From positions 1 to 53,636 of the forward strand of contig CALWKR010000046.1 in assembly GCA_944381315.1 (NCBI GenBank): a stretch of DNA of 53,636 nt, given 5' to 3'. The stretch comes from an uncultured Christensenellaceae bacterium (GTDB lineage: Bacteria > Bacillota > Clostridia > Christensenellales > UBA3700). This document shows, in pieces, positions 27,822-35,946 of the stretch; within the stretch, counting starts at the first letter, position 1, and every line of letters starts with the position of its first letter. The notes below the pieces were generated by a model. It did no database searches. It saw only the letters and a list, made by a program, of their open reading frames with translations, and was not told the origin of the DNA. A program made the position numbers and the translations under genes.

Positions 27822-29183
27822 TCAGTCTTTGTCCTTGTCTTTTTCCTTTTTGCCGTCGGGCTGCTCTTCCTCTTCGGGAGGGGCGAGTCTCGTCACCTCG
27901 ACTTCGACGATGCGGTGGGACTTGACCTTCTTGACCTCGATGTGCAGTCCGTCCGCGTCCACGACGGGGGTATCGCCGTCGTCGGGCACAACTCCCAGCA
28001 CGGCGCAGACATAGCCCGAGAAAGTCTCGCAGTCCTCTTTGTCCTCGTCGGGCAAGTCGATGTCGAGCGCTTCTTCCACCTTCTCCATCGGCGCGAGTCC
28101 GATGATCTTCCAGACGTCGTCGCCCTTCTTCTCGATGCTGTACTCCGACTTCTCGTCCTTGTCTGCCATGTCGCCGACAAGCAGCTCCAACAAGTCGTTG
28201 ATCGTGACGATGCCGCTCATGCCGCCGTACTCGTCCAGCACGATCATGACGTGCTCTTTGGTGTCTTTCATGCGGTAGAACAGCTCGTCGGCAGGCATAT
28301 TCTCGGGCACGAAGACGGCAGGCTGTACCGCCTTGTCCATAACGTTTTTGCGCGACTTGTCTTTGAGTCTGAAATAGATCTTGGTGTTGAGGATGCCGAT
28401 CACGTCATCGGCGTCCTTGCCGCAGACGGGATAGTAGATGTGACGGCTGCCGAGCACCGTCTTTTCCCACCTCTGATCGTTTTCGTGCGTAAAGACGATG
28501 TCTACGTCCTTGCGGTGAGTGCAGACTTCGCCCGCGGTGTTGTCCTTGAACTCGAACACGTTTTGGATGAGCTCGTTTTCTTTTTCTTCTATCTGTCCCG
28601 TTTCGCTGCTCGCTTCCGCCATCAGCTTGATCTCTTCTTCTGTCGCGGACTTTTCCTCTTCTTCGGGTTTGATGCCGAAGAGTCTGAGGATGCCGTTGGA
28701 CGACACGGTCAGCAACCACACGAGCGGAGTGAACACGACCGACACGAATTTGAGCACGCCCGAGATCGCGAGAGAGTACTTCTCCGCGTTCTTCATCGCG
28801 ATACGCTTGGGGATGAGCTCTCCGAACGTGATGTTGAAAAACGCGAGCACGATAGTGATGACGATCAAGCAGATCGTCTCGATCACCTTTCTTGCCGACT
28901 CCGCCCCTGCCGCCGATATGATGGCTTCGGCGAGAGGCTCTGCGAAATAATCTGCCGCAAAAGCGCTGCCCAACAATCCTGCGAGCGTGATCGCGACTTG
29001 GATCGTCGAGAGGAACTTGGTCGGGCGCGACGTGAGGTCGATGATGCGTTTCGCCTTTTTGTTGCCGTCTTCCGCCATCTTTCGGAGCTTGGTCTCGTTG
29101 GTGGATATGACGGCGATCTCCGCAGCGGCGAAGATGGCGTTGAGTGCTATGAGCACGACTTGAACTATGATTGCTACTGCCAT
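27822..29183 (-). CDS. DUF21/CBS-pair membrane protein (CorC/HlyC family)
   Basis: A 453-residue protein of the CNNM/CorC family, linked to Mg2+ or Co2+ export and historically annotated hemolysin. The N-terminal DUF21 domain has about four hydrophobic segments, including ITLAGLLGSAFAADYFAEPL and the conserved FGELIPKRIAMKNAEK. A tandem CBS pair spans about 215-335, with DEYGGMSGIVTINDLLELLVG. The C-terminal CorC/HlyC domain contains FSGYVCAVLGVVP. It ends in a highly charged lysine/aspartate tail. AAAGGAG precedes the ATG. Its 5' leader is long (see 29184-29361). Confidence 0.9.
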   Translation of the reverse strand: MAVAIIVQVVLIALNAIFAAAEIAVISTNETKLRKMAEDGNKKAKRIIDLTSRPTKFLSTIQVAITLAGLLGSAFAADYFAEPLAEAIISAAGAESARKVIETICLIVITIVLAFFNITFGELIPKRIAMKNAEKYSLAISGVLKFVSVVFTPLVWLLTVSSNGILRLFGIKPEEEEKSATEEEIKLMAEASSETGQIEEKENELIQNVFEFKDNTAGEVCTHRKDVDIVFTHENDQRWEKTVLGSRHIYYPVCGKDADDVIGILNTKIYFRLKDKSRKNVMDKAVQPAVFVPENMPADELFYRMKDTKEHVMIVLDEYGGMSGIVTINDLLELLVGDMADKDEKSEYSIEKKGDDVWKIIGLAPMEKVEEALDIDLPDEDKEDCETFSGYVCAVLGVVPDDGDTPVVDADGLHIEVKKVKSHRIVEVEVTRLAPPEEEEQPDGKKEKDKDKD

Positions 29184-29361
29184 TTTTCTCCTTTCGCAAG
29201 AGGGCTTTCAATGCACAAAGGCACGCTCCGCACCGCTTGGTCGGATCGTGCCTCGGATATTATGTTCTTCGGTTTACTGTGAGAACCTGGGTCCCCGTCG
29301 CTCACTTCGTGCCCTCCTGCCATTATATTATAATATTACAATAAACATATATGGATGTCAA
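29184..29361 (-). other. Long structured 5' leader of the DUF21/CBS gene
   Basis: A TTGACA at 29356-29361 with AT-rich -10-like sequence 17 bases on suggests transcription starting near 29325, giving a leader of about 140 bases. Inside it, minus-strand 29220-29252 folds as GGCACG...CGTGCC with inner TCCG/CGGA and ACC/GGT pairs. A GTGAG/CTCAC pairing also lies upstream. A metal-responsive leader would suit the gene, but I cannot match a known riboswitch family. Confidence 0.35.
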
Positions 29362-29404
29362 TGATTTTTCAAACATCCGAAATAGGGCAATCGTCGTCCA
29401 AAGG

Positions 29405-29433
29405 TTTACTCCGCCGAAATTTTGAACTATAAT
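29405..29433 (+). promoter_or_regulatory. recF promoter, leaderless
   Basis: TTTACT, 17 bases, TATAAT, then six bases to the ATG at 29440; no Shine-Dalgarno site. Confidence 0.75.
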
Positions 29434-29439
29434 ATAGCT

Positions 29440-30525
29440 ATGCGCATAGGAAAAGTGAGTTTGACCAACTTCCGAAATTATTCTTCCCAGACCGTAGAGC
29501 TCAAAGACGGGCTCAACGTCTTTGAGGGCGAGAACGCGAGCGGCAAGACCAACTTTGCCGAAAGTCTGTATTGCTGCGCTCTCGGCAAGTCTCCGCGCAC
29601 CCAAAACGACCGCGAGATGATCAAGTGGGGCGAGGACAGCGCCGTCGTCCGCGTCGAAGTCGTCAAGCGCTACCGAAATTACGAGATCGAGCTGAGGATA
29701 GATCACAAGGGCAAAAAACGCCTCGCGATCGACGGCATCCCGGCATACAAGATGAGCGAGATCATCGGCGTGCTCAACATAGTCTACTTCTCTCCCGACG
29801 AGCTGAGGCTCATCAAGGACGGACCTGCAGAGCGCAGGCAATTTATGGACATAAGCCTGTGCCAGCAATCGCGCAACTATCTTTACAATCTGCAAAAGTA
29901 CAACGCCGTGCTCGCCCAGCGCAACAAACTTCTCAAATCCAACTTGGGCGTGAACACGCTCAAACAGACGCTGTTCGCATGGGACTGTCAGCTCGCGAAA
30001 CACGGCGCATACATCACCAAAAAGAGATACGAATTCGCCGAAAAACTCAAAACATATGCCAAAAAATCTCACAACAGACTGTCAGGCGACAGAGAAGAGC
30101 TCGGCATCTCTTTGGAGAGCTCTCTCGGCTATGACGACGTCGAGGAGATCGCGCGCGAATTCCGCGAGACGCTGGAAAAGAACATAGAGCGCGACAGCGA
30201 GCTGTCGTTCACTTCTTTCGGATGTCACCGCGACGACCTCAAGATCACTCTCAACGGCGTAGACGTGCGCAAATTCGGCTCTCAGGGACAGCAGCGCAGC
30301 GCGGCGCTCTCGCTCAAATTCGCCGAGATAGAGCTGATCGAGAGCGAGGTTGGCGAAACTCCCGTGCTGCTCTTGGACGACGTGCTCAGCGAGCTGGACG
30401 AAGGACGCTCCGAACGCTTGCTCCAAATGAGCGCAGATATGCAGACGGTCATCACCTGCACCGAGTTCAGACAGGACGTGCCTCACACCTCTTTCCGCGT
30501 AAACAAAGGCAGTATAGAGAGTTAG
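29440..30525 (+). CDS. recF: DNA replication and repair protein RecF
   Basis: A 361-residue SMC-like ATPase that loads RecA at gaps. Walker A is GENASGKT at residues about 30-37, the signature is GSQGQQRSAALSLK, and Walker B is VLLLDDVLSELD. The start at 29440 gives the usual MRIGKVSLTNFRNY opening; an upstream TTG in frame would add six residues but falls before the -10 box. In most Bacillota recF follows dnaN; here it precedes dnaA by 151 bases on the same strand. Confidence 0.96.
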   Translation: MRIGKVSLTNFRNYSSQTVELKDGLNVFEGENASGKTNFAESLYCCALGKSPRTQNDREMIKWGEDSAVVRVEVVKRYRNYEIELRIDHKGKKRLAIDGIPAYKMSEIIGVLNIVYFSPDELRLIKDGPAERRQFMDISLCQQSRNYLYNLQKYNAVLAQRNKLLKSNLGVNTLKQTLFAWDCQLAKHGAYITKKRYEFAEKLKTYAKKSHNRLSGDREELGISLESSLGYDDVEEIAREFRETLEKNIERDSELSFTSFGCHRDDLKITLNGVDVRKFGSQGQQRSAALSLKFAEIELIESEVGETPVLLLDDVLSELDEGRSERLLQMSADMQTVITCTEFRQDVPHTSFRVNKGSIES

Positions 30526-30641
30526 AGTATTGTTGCCGCTCGTCGACGCCTTGAACAGACAGCGACATGCGGCGCCCGATGTTTGAGTCGTCGCGTGCGG
30601 GTGCGCGCGCTTTTTCTTTTCGCAATTATATATAAATTTTA

Positions 30642-30670
30642 TTGAAAAACAGCCCAAAAAATAGTATAAT
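30642..30670 (+). promoter_or_regulatory. dnaA promoter, leaderless
   Basis: TTGAAA, 17 bases, TATAAT, then six bases to the ATG at 30677. There is no Shine-Dalgarno site, so transcription should start at or next to the A of ATG. Confidence 0.8.
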
Positions 30671-30676
30671 GGCAAT

Positions 30677-32020
30677 ATGAATGAATGCAAGGCTATTTGG
30701 AAAGCCGTCAGCTCCCAACTCGAGGTGCAGATCACGACGGTATCATATGAGATATGGTTCGAAAATCTCGAGCCTTTCACAGTCGACAACGATATCCTCG
30801 TCCTGATCGCTCCGCTCAAGAGCTACAAGAACACGATCAAACAATTCAACGACGCGATCGACAGCGCAATCAAGGCGAGCGGCACCGGCATAAAGGGCAT
30901 CAAGATCATCACCAAGGACGAGATGGACAACTATCTGTCTTCTCTCGAGAGCGCGGACGATGCATTCTTCGACAACGAGCAAACTCAGCAATTCAACCCC
31001 GACTATACCTTTGACACCTTCGTCGTCGGAGACTCCAACTCGATAGCCTATGCGGCGGCAAAATCCGTTGCCGAAGCGCCCGGAGCGAGCCACAATCCCC
31101 TTTTCATATACGGCGGAGTCGGACTCGGCAAGACGCATATCATGCACGCGATCGCCAACTACATCCTCGCCCACAACAAGAACACCAAGATACTCTATGT
31201 GACGGCAGAGCAATTCGTCAACGACTATATCGATTCGATCAAGAACAACAAGGACAACGACCTCAACAAGCAGTTCCGCCAAAAGTACCGCAGCGTCGAC
31301 GTCCTGATGATGGACGACGTCCAATTCTTGTCGGGCAAGACGAGCACGCAAGAGGCGCTGTTCCACACCTTCAACGATCTCTATCAATTCCGCAAGCAGA
31401 TCATTCTGACTTCGGACCGCCATCCGCGCGAGCTCGCATCTCTCGAAGAGAGACTTCAATCGCGCTTCCAAAGCGGCTTGACAGTCGACGTCACCAAGCC
31501 GAGCATAGAGACGAGGATAGCCATCTTGCAAAAGAAGGCTTACATCAAGAAATACGACATCTCTCAAAAAGCGATATTCTTCATTGCGGAGAACATCACT
31601 TCCAACATAAGAGAGCTTGAGGGCGCTCTCAACAAAGTAGTCTACTTCTGCACGCTCTCGAGCAAGAGCACAGAAGATCTCGATGCCGTAAAAGAGGCTC
31701 TCAAAGACGACATCGACGTGTCGACGCATGTGCTGTCGATGGACTCTATCACGGACGCCGTGTGCGCCTATTTCGGAGTCAAAAAAGCAGACATAGTCGG
31801 CAAAAAGAAGAACAAATTGATCGCCAACGCAAGACAGATCGCCATCTATCTCATCAACGATATGCTCGGCGTGCCGCTCTTGGCGATAGGCAAGTTCTTC
31901 GGAGGAAGAGATCATACGACGATAATGTACTCGCGCGACAAGATCACCGACGCGTACCGCAACGATCGCCTGATCCAATCTCAGATCAACGACATAAGGA
32001 ACATGTTGGAGAAAAAATAG
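30677..32020 (+). CDS. dnaA: Chromosomal replication initiator DnaA
   Basis: A 447-residue initiator binding TTATCCACA boxes. Domain I is at the N-terminus (WKAVSSQLEVQITTVSYEIWF). Domain III has Walker A GGVGLGKTH near residue 156, Walker B MMDDVQFL and sensor ILTSDRHPREL. Domain IV carries the DnaA signature GGRDHTTIMYSRDKI at the C-terminus. Length is typical. Followed after 209 bases by dnaN, with the candidate oriC between. Confidence 0.98.
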   Translation: MNECKAIWKAVSSQLEVQITTVSYEIWFENLEPFTVDNDILVLIAPLKSYKNTIKQFNDAIDSAIKASGTGIKGIKIITKDEMDNYLSSLESADDAFFDNEQTQQFNPDYTFDTFVVGDSNSIAYAAAKSVAEAPGASHNPLFIYGGVGLGKTHIMHAIANYILAHNKNTKILYVTAEQFVNDYIDSIKNNKDNDLNKQFRQKYRSVDVLMMDDVQFLSGKTSTQEALFHTFNDLYQFRKQIILTSDRHPRELASLEERLQSRFQSGLTVDVTKPSIETRIAILQKKAYIKKYDISQKAIFFIAENITSNIRELEGALNKVVYFCTLSSKSTEDLDAVKEALKDDIDVSTHVLSMDSITDAVCAYFGVKKADIVGKKKNKLIANARQIAIYLINDMLGVPLLAIGKFFGGRDHTTIMYSRDKITDAYRNDRLIQSQINDIRNMLEKK

Positions 32021-32229
32021 TACCGCTGTGGAAATTGTGGACAGACAGCTCCTTGTCTCTACATCTTCTTCCACAGTCGGCGGAAAGGAAATTTGTCGGA
32101 TATATGTGCGTTTGACGCACCCAAAGAGGCTTGTCCACATTTTCCACTCCCCTTATTGGTATTATTATTATCCAATCACTAAAAAAATTCAAATAGTATA
32201 AAGACCGCGCAGCGGCAAACGGAGGAAAT
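32021..32229. other. Candidate oriC in the dnaA-dnaN interval
   Basis: Five DnaA-box-like sites lie here: minus 32027-32035 and 32036-32044, plus 32067-32075, 32131-32139 (TTGTCCACA, 8 of 9) and 32140-32148; the others match 7 of 9. An AT-rich tract follows (32150-32202, including TATTATTATTATCC), suitable as an unwinding element. None is a perfect box. A stronger box cluster exists at 45473-45517. Confidence 0.6.
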
Positions 32230-33339
32230 ATGAAATTCATCTGCAACGGCACTCAGCTCTCTGACGCATTGAGCAAAGTCACCAAGGCATTGCCCATAAA
32301 AAAGACTATACCTATCCTTGAAGGAGTGAAACTCTCCGCCTACGGCAACAATCTCACGTTGACCGCGACGGACACCGAGTTCGCTATCCAAAAGACGATC
32401 AATGCCGACGTACAAATTGAGGGCGACGCGCTCGTGCCCGGCAAACTCTTTGCCGAGATCGTCAAGAGACTCGACAACGAAGATCAGATCGAGATCTCCT
32501 ATACCGACGACCAAAACATAGTCATCAAGTATATGGACAGCATCACGACGATCAAGGCGATGAAGTTGCAAGAATATCCTCCTATCCAAGAATTCGAATA
32601 TGACGTCGAGTTCGCGATGATCCAAAAAGATTTCAAGGATATGATCATAAAGACTATCTTCTCCGCCGCGACAGACGACGTAAGGCCTGCGCTCAAAGGC
32701 TGCTTCCTCGAGATAGACGGCGACGAGATCACTTGCTATGCCCTCGACGGTTTCAGACTCGCCATAGTCAAGAAAAAGCTGGAAATGCCCGTCGCAAAGA
32801 CCGCCGTCATCATCCCTGCCAAGAACCTCTCCGAGATCTACAAGCTGCTCGAAGAAGACGATCAGCCCGTCCATATCTCGATCTGCCAAAAGAGGATAGC
32901 CGTCGATCTCAAACACACCAAGATCATCTCCAACCTTCTCAACGAGAAGTATACCAACATCAAGTCCACTATTCCTGCCAACTACGAGATGACGGTGACC
33001 GTCAACAAAAAGATGCTCGAAGACTGTCTCAACAGAGTTTACGTTTTCAGCAAGTACGAAAAGTCCAACTTGATCAAGCTCGAGATCAAGGGCGTCAAAC
33101 TCAATGTGTCAACAACGAGCGAATACGGCAATATCAACGAATACATCGCCGTGCTCAACGACGGCAGAGACATCCAGATCTTGTTCAATTCCAAGTTCAT
33201 TCTCGACTGTCTCAAAGTCATAGAGGACGATTACATAAAGATAAAATTCACCACCCCGACGTCGCCCAGCGTGATCGTCCCCGTCGAAGGCGACAGATAC
33301 CTCTATCTGATCTTGCCTCTCCGCAACTATTCGAGATAA
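32230..33339 (+). CDS. dnaN: DNA polymerase III beta sliding clamp
   Basis: A 369-residue sliding clamp with three clamp folds. Characteristic segments are MKFICNGTQLSDAL at the start, VPGKLFAEIVKRL, RPALKGCFLEIDGDEITCYALDGFRLAI in the middle and the conserved C-terminal end DRYLYLILPLR. GGAGGAAAT precedes the ATG. A terminator follows; recF is not downstream as it usually is. Confidence 0.97.
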   Translation: MKFICNGTQLSDALSKVTKALPIKKTIPILEGVKLSAYGNNLTLTATDTEFAIQKTINADVQIEGDALVPGKLFAEIVKRLDNEDQIEISYTDDQNIVIKYMDSITTIKAMKLQEYPPIQEFEYDVEFAMIQKDFKDMIIKTIFSAATDDVRPALKGCFLEIDGDEITCYALDGFRLAIVKKKLEMPVAKTAVIIPAKNLSEIYKLLEEDDQPVHISICQKRIAVDLKHTKIISNLLNEKYTNIKSTIPANYEMTVTVNKKMLEDCLNRVYVFSKYEKSNLIKLEIKGVKLNVSTTSEYGNINEYIAVLNDGRDIQILFNSKFILDCLKVIEDDYIKIKFTTPTSPSVIVPVEGDRYLYLILPLRNYSR

Positions 33340-33360
33340 CTCATCTTGAAAATATGAGAC

Positions 33361-33390
33361 AAAAGCCGCAGTGAAAGCTGCGGCCTTTTT
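33361..33390 (+). terminator. Terminator after dnaN
   Basis: GCCGCAG / CTGCGGC stem with 6-base loop, then CTTTTT. Confidence 0.85.
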
Positions 33391-33859
33391 GTTGCAGGTC
33401 GATCATGCAAAATCAAATAAAGCATATATAAATGTGTAAAAAACGATAAAGAAATTAGAGATTATTTATATATTCTCAATAAGATATGCTGTGCCGCAAC
33501 AATACCGATCGCCTTGCGTCAACCCGTCTTTCAAAATCGTCAAACAAAAAATCGTATATATCTTTGACCGATCCCGGGGTAAGTTTGACATATCCAAGCT
33601 ATTTAAGAATATTGACTTCGAGCCGAAAAATTGCGTTATCCGAGTCAACTTCTTTCGGAAGTTACTAAAATAGTAGAGCAACTTCAGATCGATGTTGAAA
33701 AAATTTATAAATAAGTATATAAAAGTGTTCGGAAGTTACTTCAACTTTGAAACAACTTCCGAACGGAGAAAGTATGAATAATTAAAGATTTTTTATACTT
33801 GACTCAATACCATCGCTGCGCGACAGTGCAAATCAAAAAACAAGTCATACAAACTTGAC
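33391..33859. other. AT-rich gene-free islet with a long hairpin
   Basis: This segment is clearly AT-richer than its surroundings. At 33727-33764 GTTCGGAAGTT and AACTTCCGAAC form a perfect 11-bp outer stem, with TTCA/TGAA pairing inside. A second copy of TTTCGGAAGTTACT begins at 33653. Two overlapping 60-codon plus-strand frames near 33486-33673 have no ribosome site or recognisable family. It may be the remains of a small foreign insertion. Confidence 0.4.
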
Positions 33860-33895
33860 AAAAAAAGATCGTCAATGCGCATTGACGATCTTTTT
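33860..33895. terminator. Bidirectional terminator after DUF6440
   Basis: AAAAAAGATCGTCAATGCGCATTGACGATCTTTTT is a perfect palindrome in two 12-base arms, ending just before the DUF6440 stop at 33897. Confidence 0.9.
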
Positions 33896-33896
33896 G

Positions 33897-34217
33897 TCAA
33901 TCGAGATATTTGAGCTGTTCGGGAGGAGTGACGACGTACTTTCCTGCCGCGTCCAACATCGGGATGAAGTTGCCGCCGTACTTGGCGTAGCGGAAGATAT
34001 AGTTTATGCCGCTGAACAGATCCACCCACACTTCGATGCTCTCGAGAGAACCTTGAGAATATGTCTTGGCGAATCTCTTTTTGGCAAAGTCGTCGGGCGG
34101 CATGGCAACGGGAGTGCCGTCGTCGTATGTCAGCGGCAGAAAGCAGTCGGAGTGCCCTGCGTTGAGGTAGAGATAGGTGACGCCCGTCAGGGTGTCGAGC
34201 CACACTTCGAGGCACAC
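33897..34217 (-). CDS. DUF6440 tandem-domain protein
   Basis: From the GTG at 34217 the protein has 106 residues with two DUF6440-like units: LEVWLDTLTGVTYLYLNAG and IEVWVDLFSGINYIFRYAKYGG, each followed by a PLxxxDGxPV-type strand. The function is unknown. The frame stays open upstream, and the sequence KRFCKISSQGTVV just before the GTG matches the beginning of the second unit (KRFAKTYSQGSLE), so the true protein probably starts earlier. No ATG, GTG or TTG exists there before the overlap with parB; only CTG at 34286 or ATA near 34265 would fit. It may be translated by reinitiation after the parB stop at 34283. Confidence 0.65.
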   Translation of the reverse strand: MCLEVWLDTLTGVTYLYLNAGHSDCFLPLTYDDGTPVAMPPDDFAKKRFAKTYSQGSLESIEVWVDLFSGINYIFRYAKYGGNFIPMLDAAGKYVVTPPEQLKYLD

Positions 34218-34282
34218 TACCGTGCCCTGCGAAGAGATCTTGCAAAATCTTTTGTCTTGAGCTATAGTTGTCTTGGGCGGTG

Positions 34283-35137
34283 TCAGTCCTTTTTGAGTTC
34301 TTCGACCAATTCGTAGATGCGGATGAGGTCGTCCTTGGTGTAGTAGTCTATGTAGATGCGTCCTTTCTCGTTGTTGCCGATCGCTTTGACCTTGGTGCCG
34401 AACGTGTGCTGCATATTGTTGACGAGTTCTTTGAGTTCGGGCGAATTGAAGAGTTTGCGCTCTTTGCGCGGATTGAGATAGGATGCGACCATGCGTTCAA
34501 GCTGACGGACGCTCATCTTTTTGTCGGCGGCGGCGATCGCATAGGACGCCTGCACCGTATAGTCCTTGATCACGGCGAGCGTGCGCGCGTGTCCTGCGCT
34601 CAATCTGCCGTTTTCGACAAGCTCGAGCACGGTGGGATTGAGGTTGAGAAGCCTGAGGCTGTTGGCGATCGCGGGGCGCGATTTGCCGAGCTTGGCGGCG
34701 AGCTCTTCTTGCGTCAATCCGAACTTGTCCATCAGCGAGCGATATGCCTTCGCCTCTTCGACGGGATTGAGGTCTTCGCGCTGCAAGTTCTCGATCAAGG
34801 CGATCTCGGCTCTGTCCGCGTCGCTGAATTTCTTGACGATGCACGGGATCGTTGTGAGCCCTGCGATCTTGCTTGCGCGCAGACGTCTTTCGCCGGCGAC
34901 TAACTCAAAGCCGCCGTCGGGCGATTCGGTGACGAGGATAGGCTGGATGACGCCGTAATTCTTTATGCTGGCGGCGAGCTCTTCCAAAGCCGTCTGATCA
35001 AATCGTGTCCTCGGCTGATTGGGGTTGGTCTCGATCAAGTTGATCTTGATGTTGCGGACGCTGTCGTTGACGTTTTCGCCCTTCTCTATCGAAAGAGCGA
35101 GATCGGCAGCTTCGGAAATGCTTTTCGATTTTTCCAT
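34283..35137 (-). CDS. parB: Chromosome partitioning protein ParB/Spo0J
   Basis: A 284-residue CTP-dependent DNA clamp that loads at parS sites and recruits SMC. It has a ParB/Srx N-domain with the CTP-binding GERRLRASK (about residue 84) and IENLQREDLNPVEEAKAY, then the HTH (TQEELAAKLGKSRPAIANSLRLLNL), and a dimerising C-terminal domain. GAGGATGT precedes the ATG. Its own promoter is at 35183-35212. parA/soj, normally directly upstream, is absent here. Four parS-like sites occur 10-15 kb to the right. Confidence 0.95.
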   Translation of the reverse strand: MEKSKSISEAADLALSIEKGENVNDSVRNIKINLIETNPNQPRTRFDQTALEELAASIKNYGVIQPILVTESPDGGFELVAGERRLRASKIAGLTTIPCIVKKFSDADRAEIALIENLQREDLNPVEEAKAYRSLMDKFGLTQEELAAKLGKSRPAIANSLRLLNLNPTVLELVENGRLSAGHARTLAVIKDYTVQASYAIAAADKKMSVRQLERMVASYLNPRKERKLFNSPELKELVNNMQHTFGTKVKAIGNNEKGRIYIDYYTKDDLIRIYELVEELKKD

Positions 35138-35182
35138 ACATCCTCTTTTGACTCGGCAGACTTGCCTGCCTTTGTTTTATTT

Positions 35183-35212
35183 ATTATAACAAAAGTTTGG
35201 CGGCGTTGTCAA
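35183..35212 (-). promoter_or_regulatory. Promoter of parB
   Basis: On the minus strand TTGACA, 18 bases, TATAAT. The leader contains a short GGCAG/CTGCC hairpin before the ribosome site. Confidence 0.75.
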
Positions 35213-35247
35213 TATCAGCATTGTACAAAAGCGCGCTTCGCCGATTT

Positions 35248-35946
35248 TTATGAGATGGGATGAGTTTTGGGCTTGTTGCCTCTTCTCGGATATTTGGACG
35301 GAGTGGGGCGCACCTTTTTGCAGACCAGCAAAAAGTGAGTCTCGTCATCGTCGATACGATATGATTCAAGCGACGTTTTTTGCAGTCCGAGGACTTGCAG
35401 CGCGCGGCTTGCCGCGGCGAGCTCTTGCTCCACGCTCTTGCCCTTGTACGCGACGAACTCGCCTCCCACCTTGACAAGAGGCGCGCACAGCTCGGCGAGA
35501 GTGTCGAGTGACGACACGGCGCGCGCCGTGCAGACGTCAAAGCTCTCGCGCCGAGAAGAGGCAAATTCCTCTGCTCTGCTGTGAACGGCGACGCAATTCG
35601 TTATGTTCAATTTTTTGGTGCAGGTGTTGACAAAGTCCACTCTTTTGAGCAGACTGTCGACGAGTACGAACTGCGTCGACGGGCACGCGATCGCCAGCGG
35701 AACTCCCGGGAAGCCGGCGCCGCTGCCTATATCGCAGACGCTCTTTGCGTCCTTGATGTGTTCATATCCGGCAAGCGAATCTATGAAGTGCTTGGCATAG
35801 AATTGATCTCTGTCCGTGATCGCCGTCAAGTTGAAAGACTTGTTGGCTTCGAGCACGAGATCGCAATAGGCGTCCATTTTTGCAAGCGCGTCGTCGGAAT
35901 AGATCCCCCTGTCCTTGAGGTATCCGATCAGAGCCGCCCTGCTCAT
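35248..35946 (-). CDS. rsmG: 16S rRNA (guanine-527-N7) methyltransferase
   Basis: A 232-residue SAM-dependent methyltransferase (GidB). Substrate-side LEANKSFNLTAITD precedes the SAM-binding motif VCDIGSGAGFPGVPLAI; VDSLLKRVDFV and ARAVSSLDTLAELC follow. The start at 35946 overlaps the mnmG stop by four bases (ATGA), with GAGGTC upstream. The final 20 residues are basic and extend slightly beyond most homologues. Confidence 0.95.
   Translation of the reverse strand: MSRAALIGYLKDRGIYSDDALAKMDAYCDLVLEANKSFNLTAITDRDQFYAKHFIDSLAGYEHIKDAKSVCDIGSGAGFPGVPLAIACPSTQFVLVDSLLKRVDFVNTCTKKLNITNCVAVHSRAEEFASSRRESFDVCTARAVSSLDTLAELCAPLVKVGGEFVAYKGKSVEQELAAASRALQVLGLQKTSLESYRIDDDETHFLLVCKKVRPTPSKYPRRGNKPKTHPIS

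Noticed and set aside
33486..33673. Two 60-codon frames in the AT-rich islet
   Set aside because: They overlap in different frames, lack ribosome sites and resemble no family.
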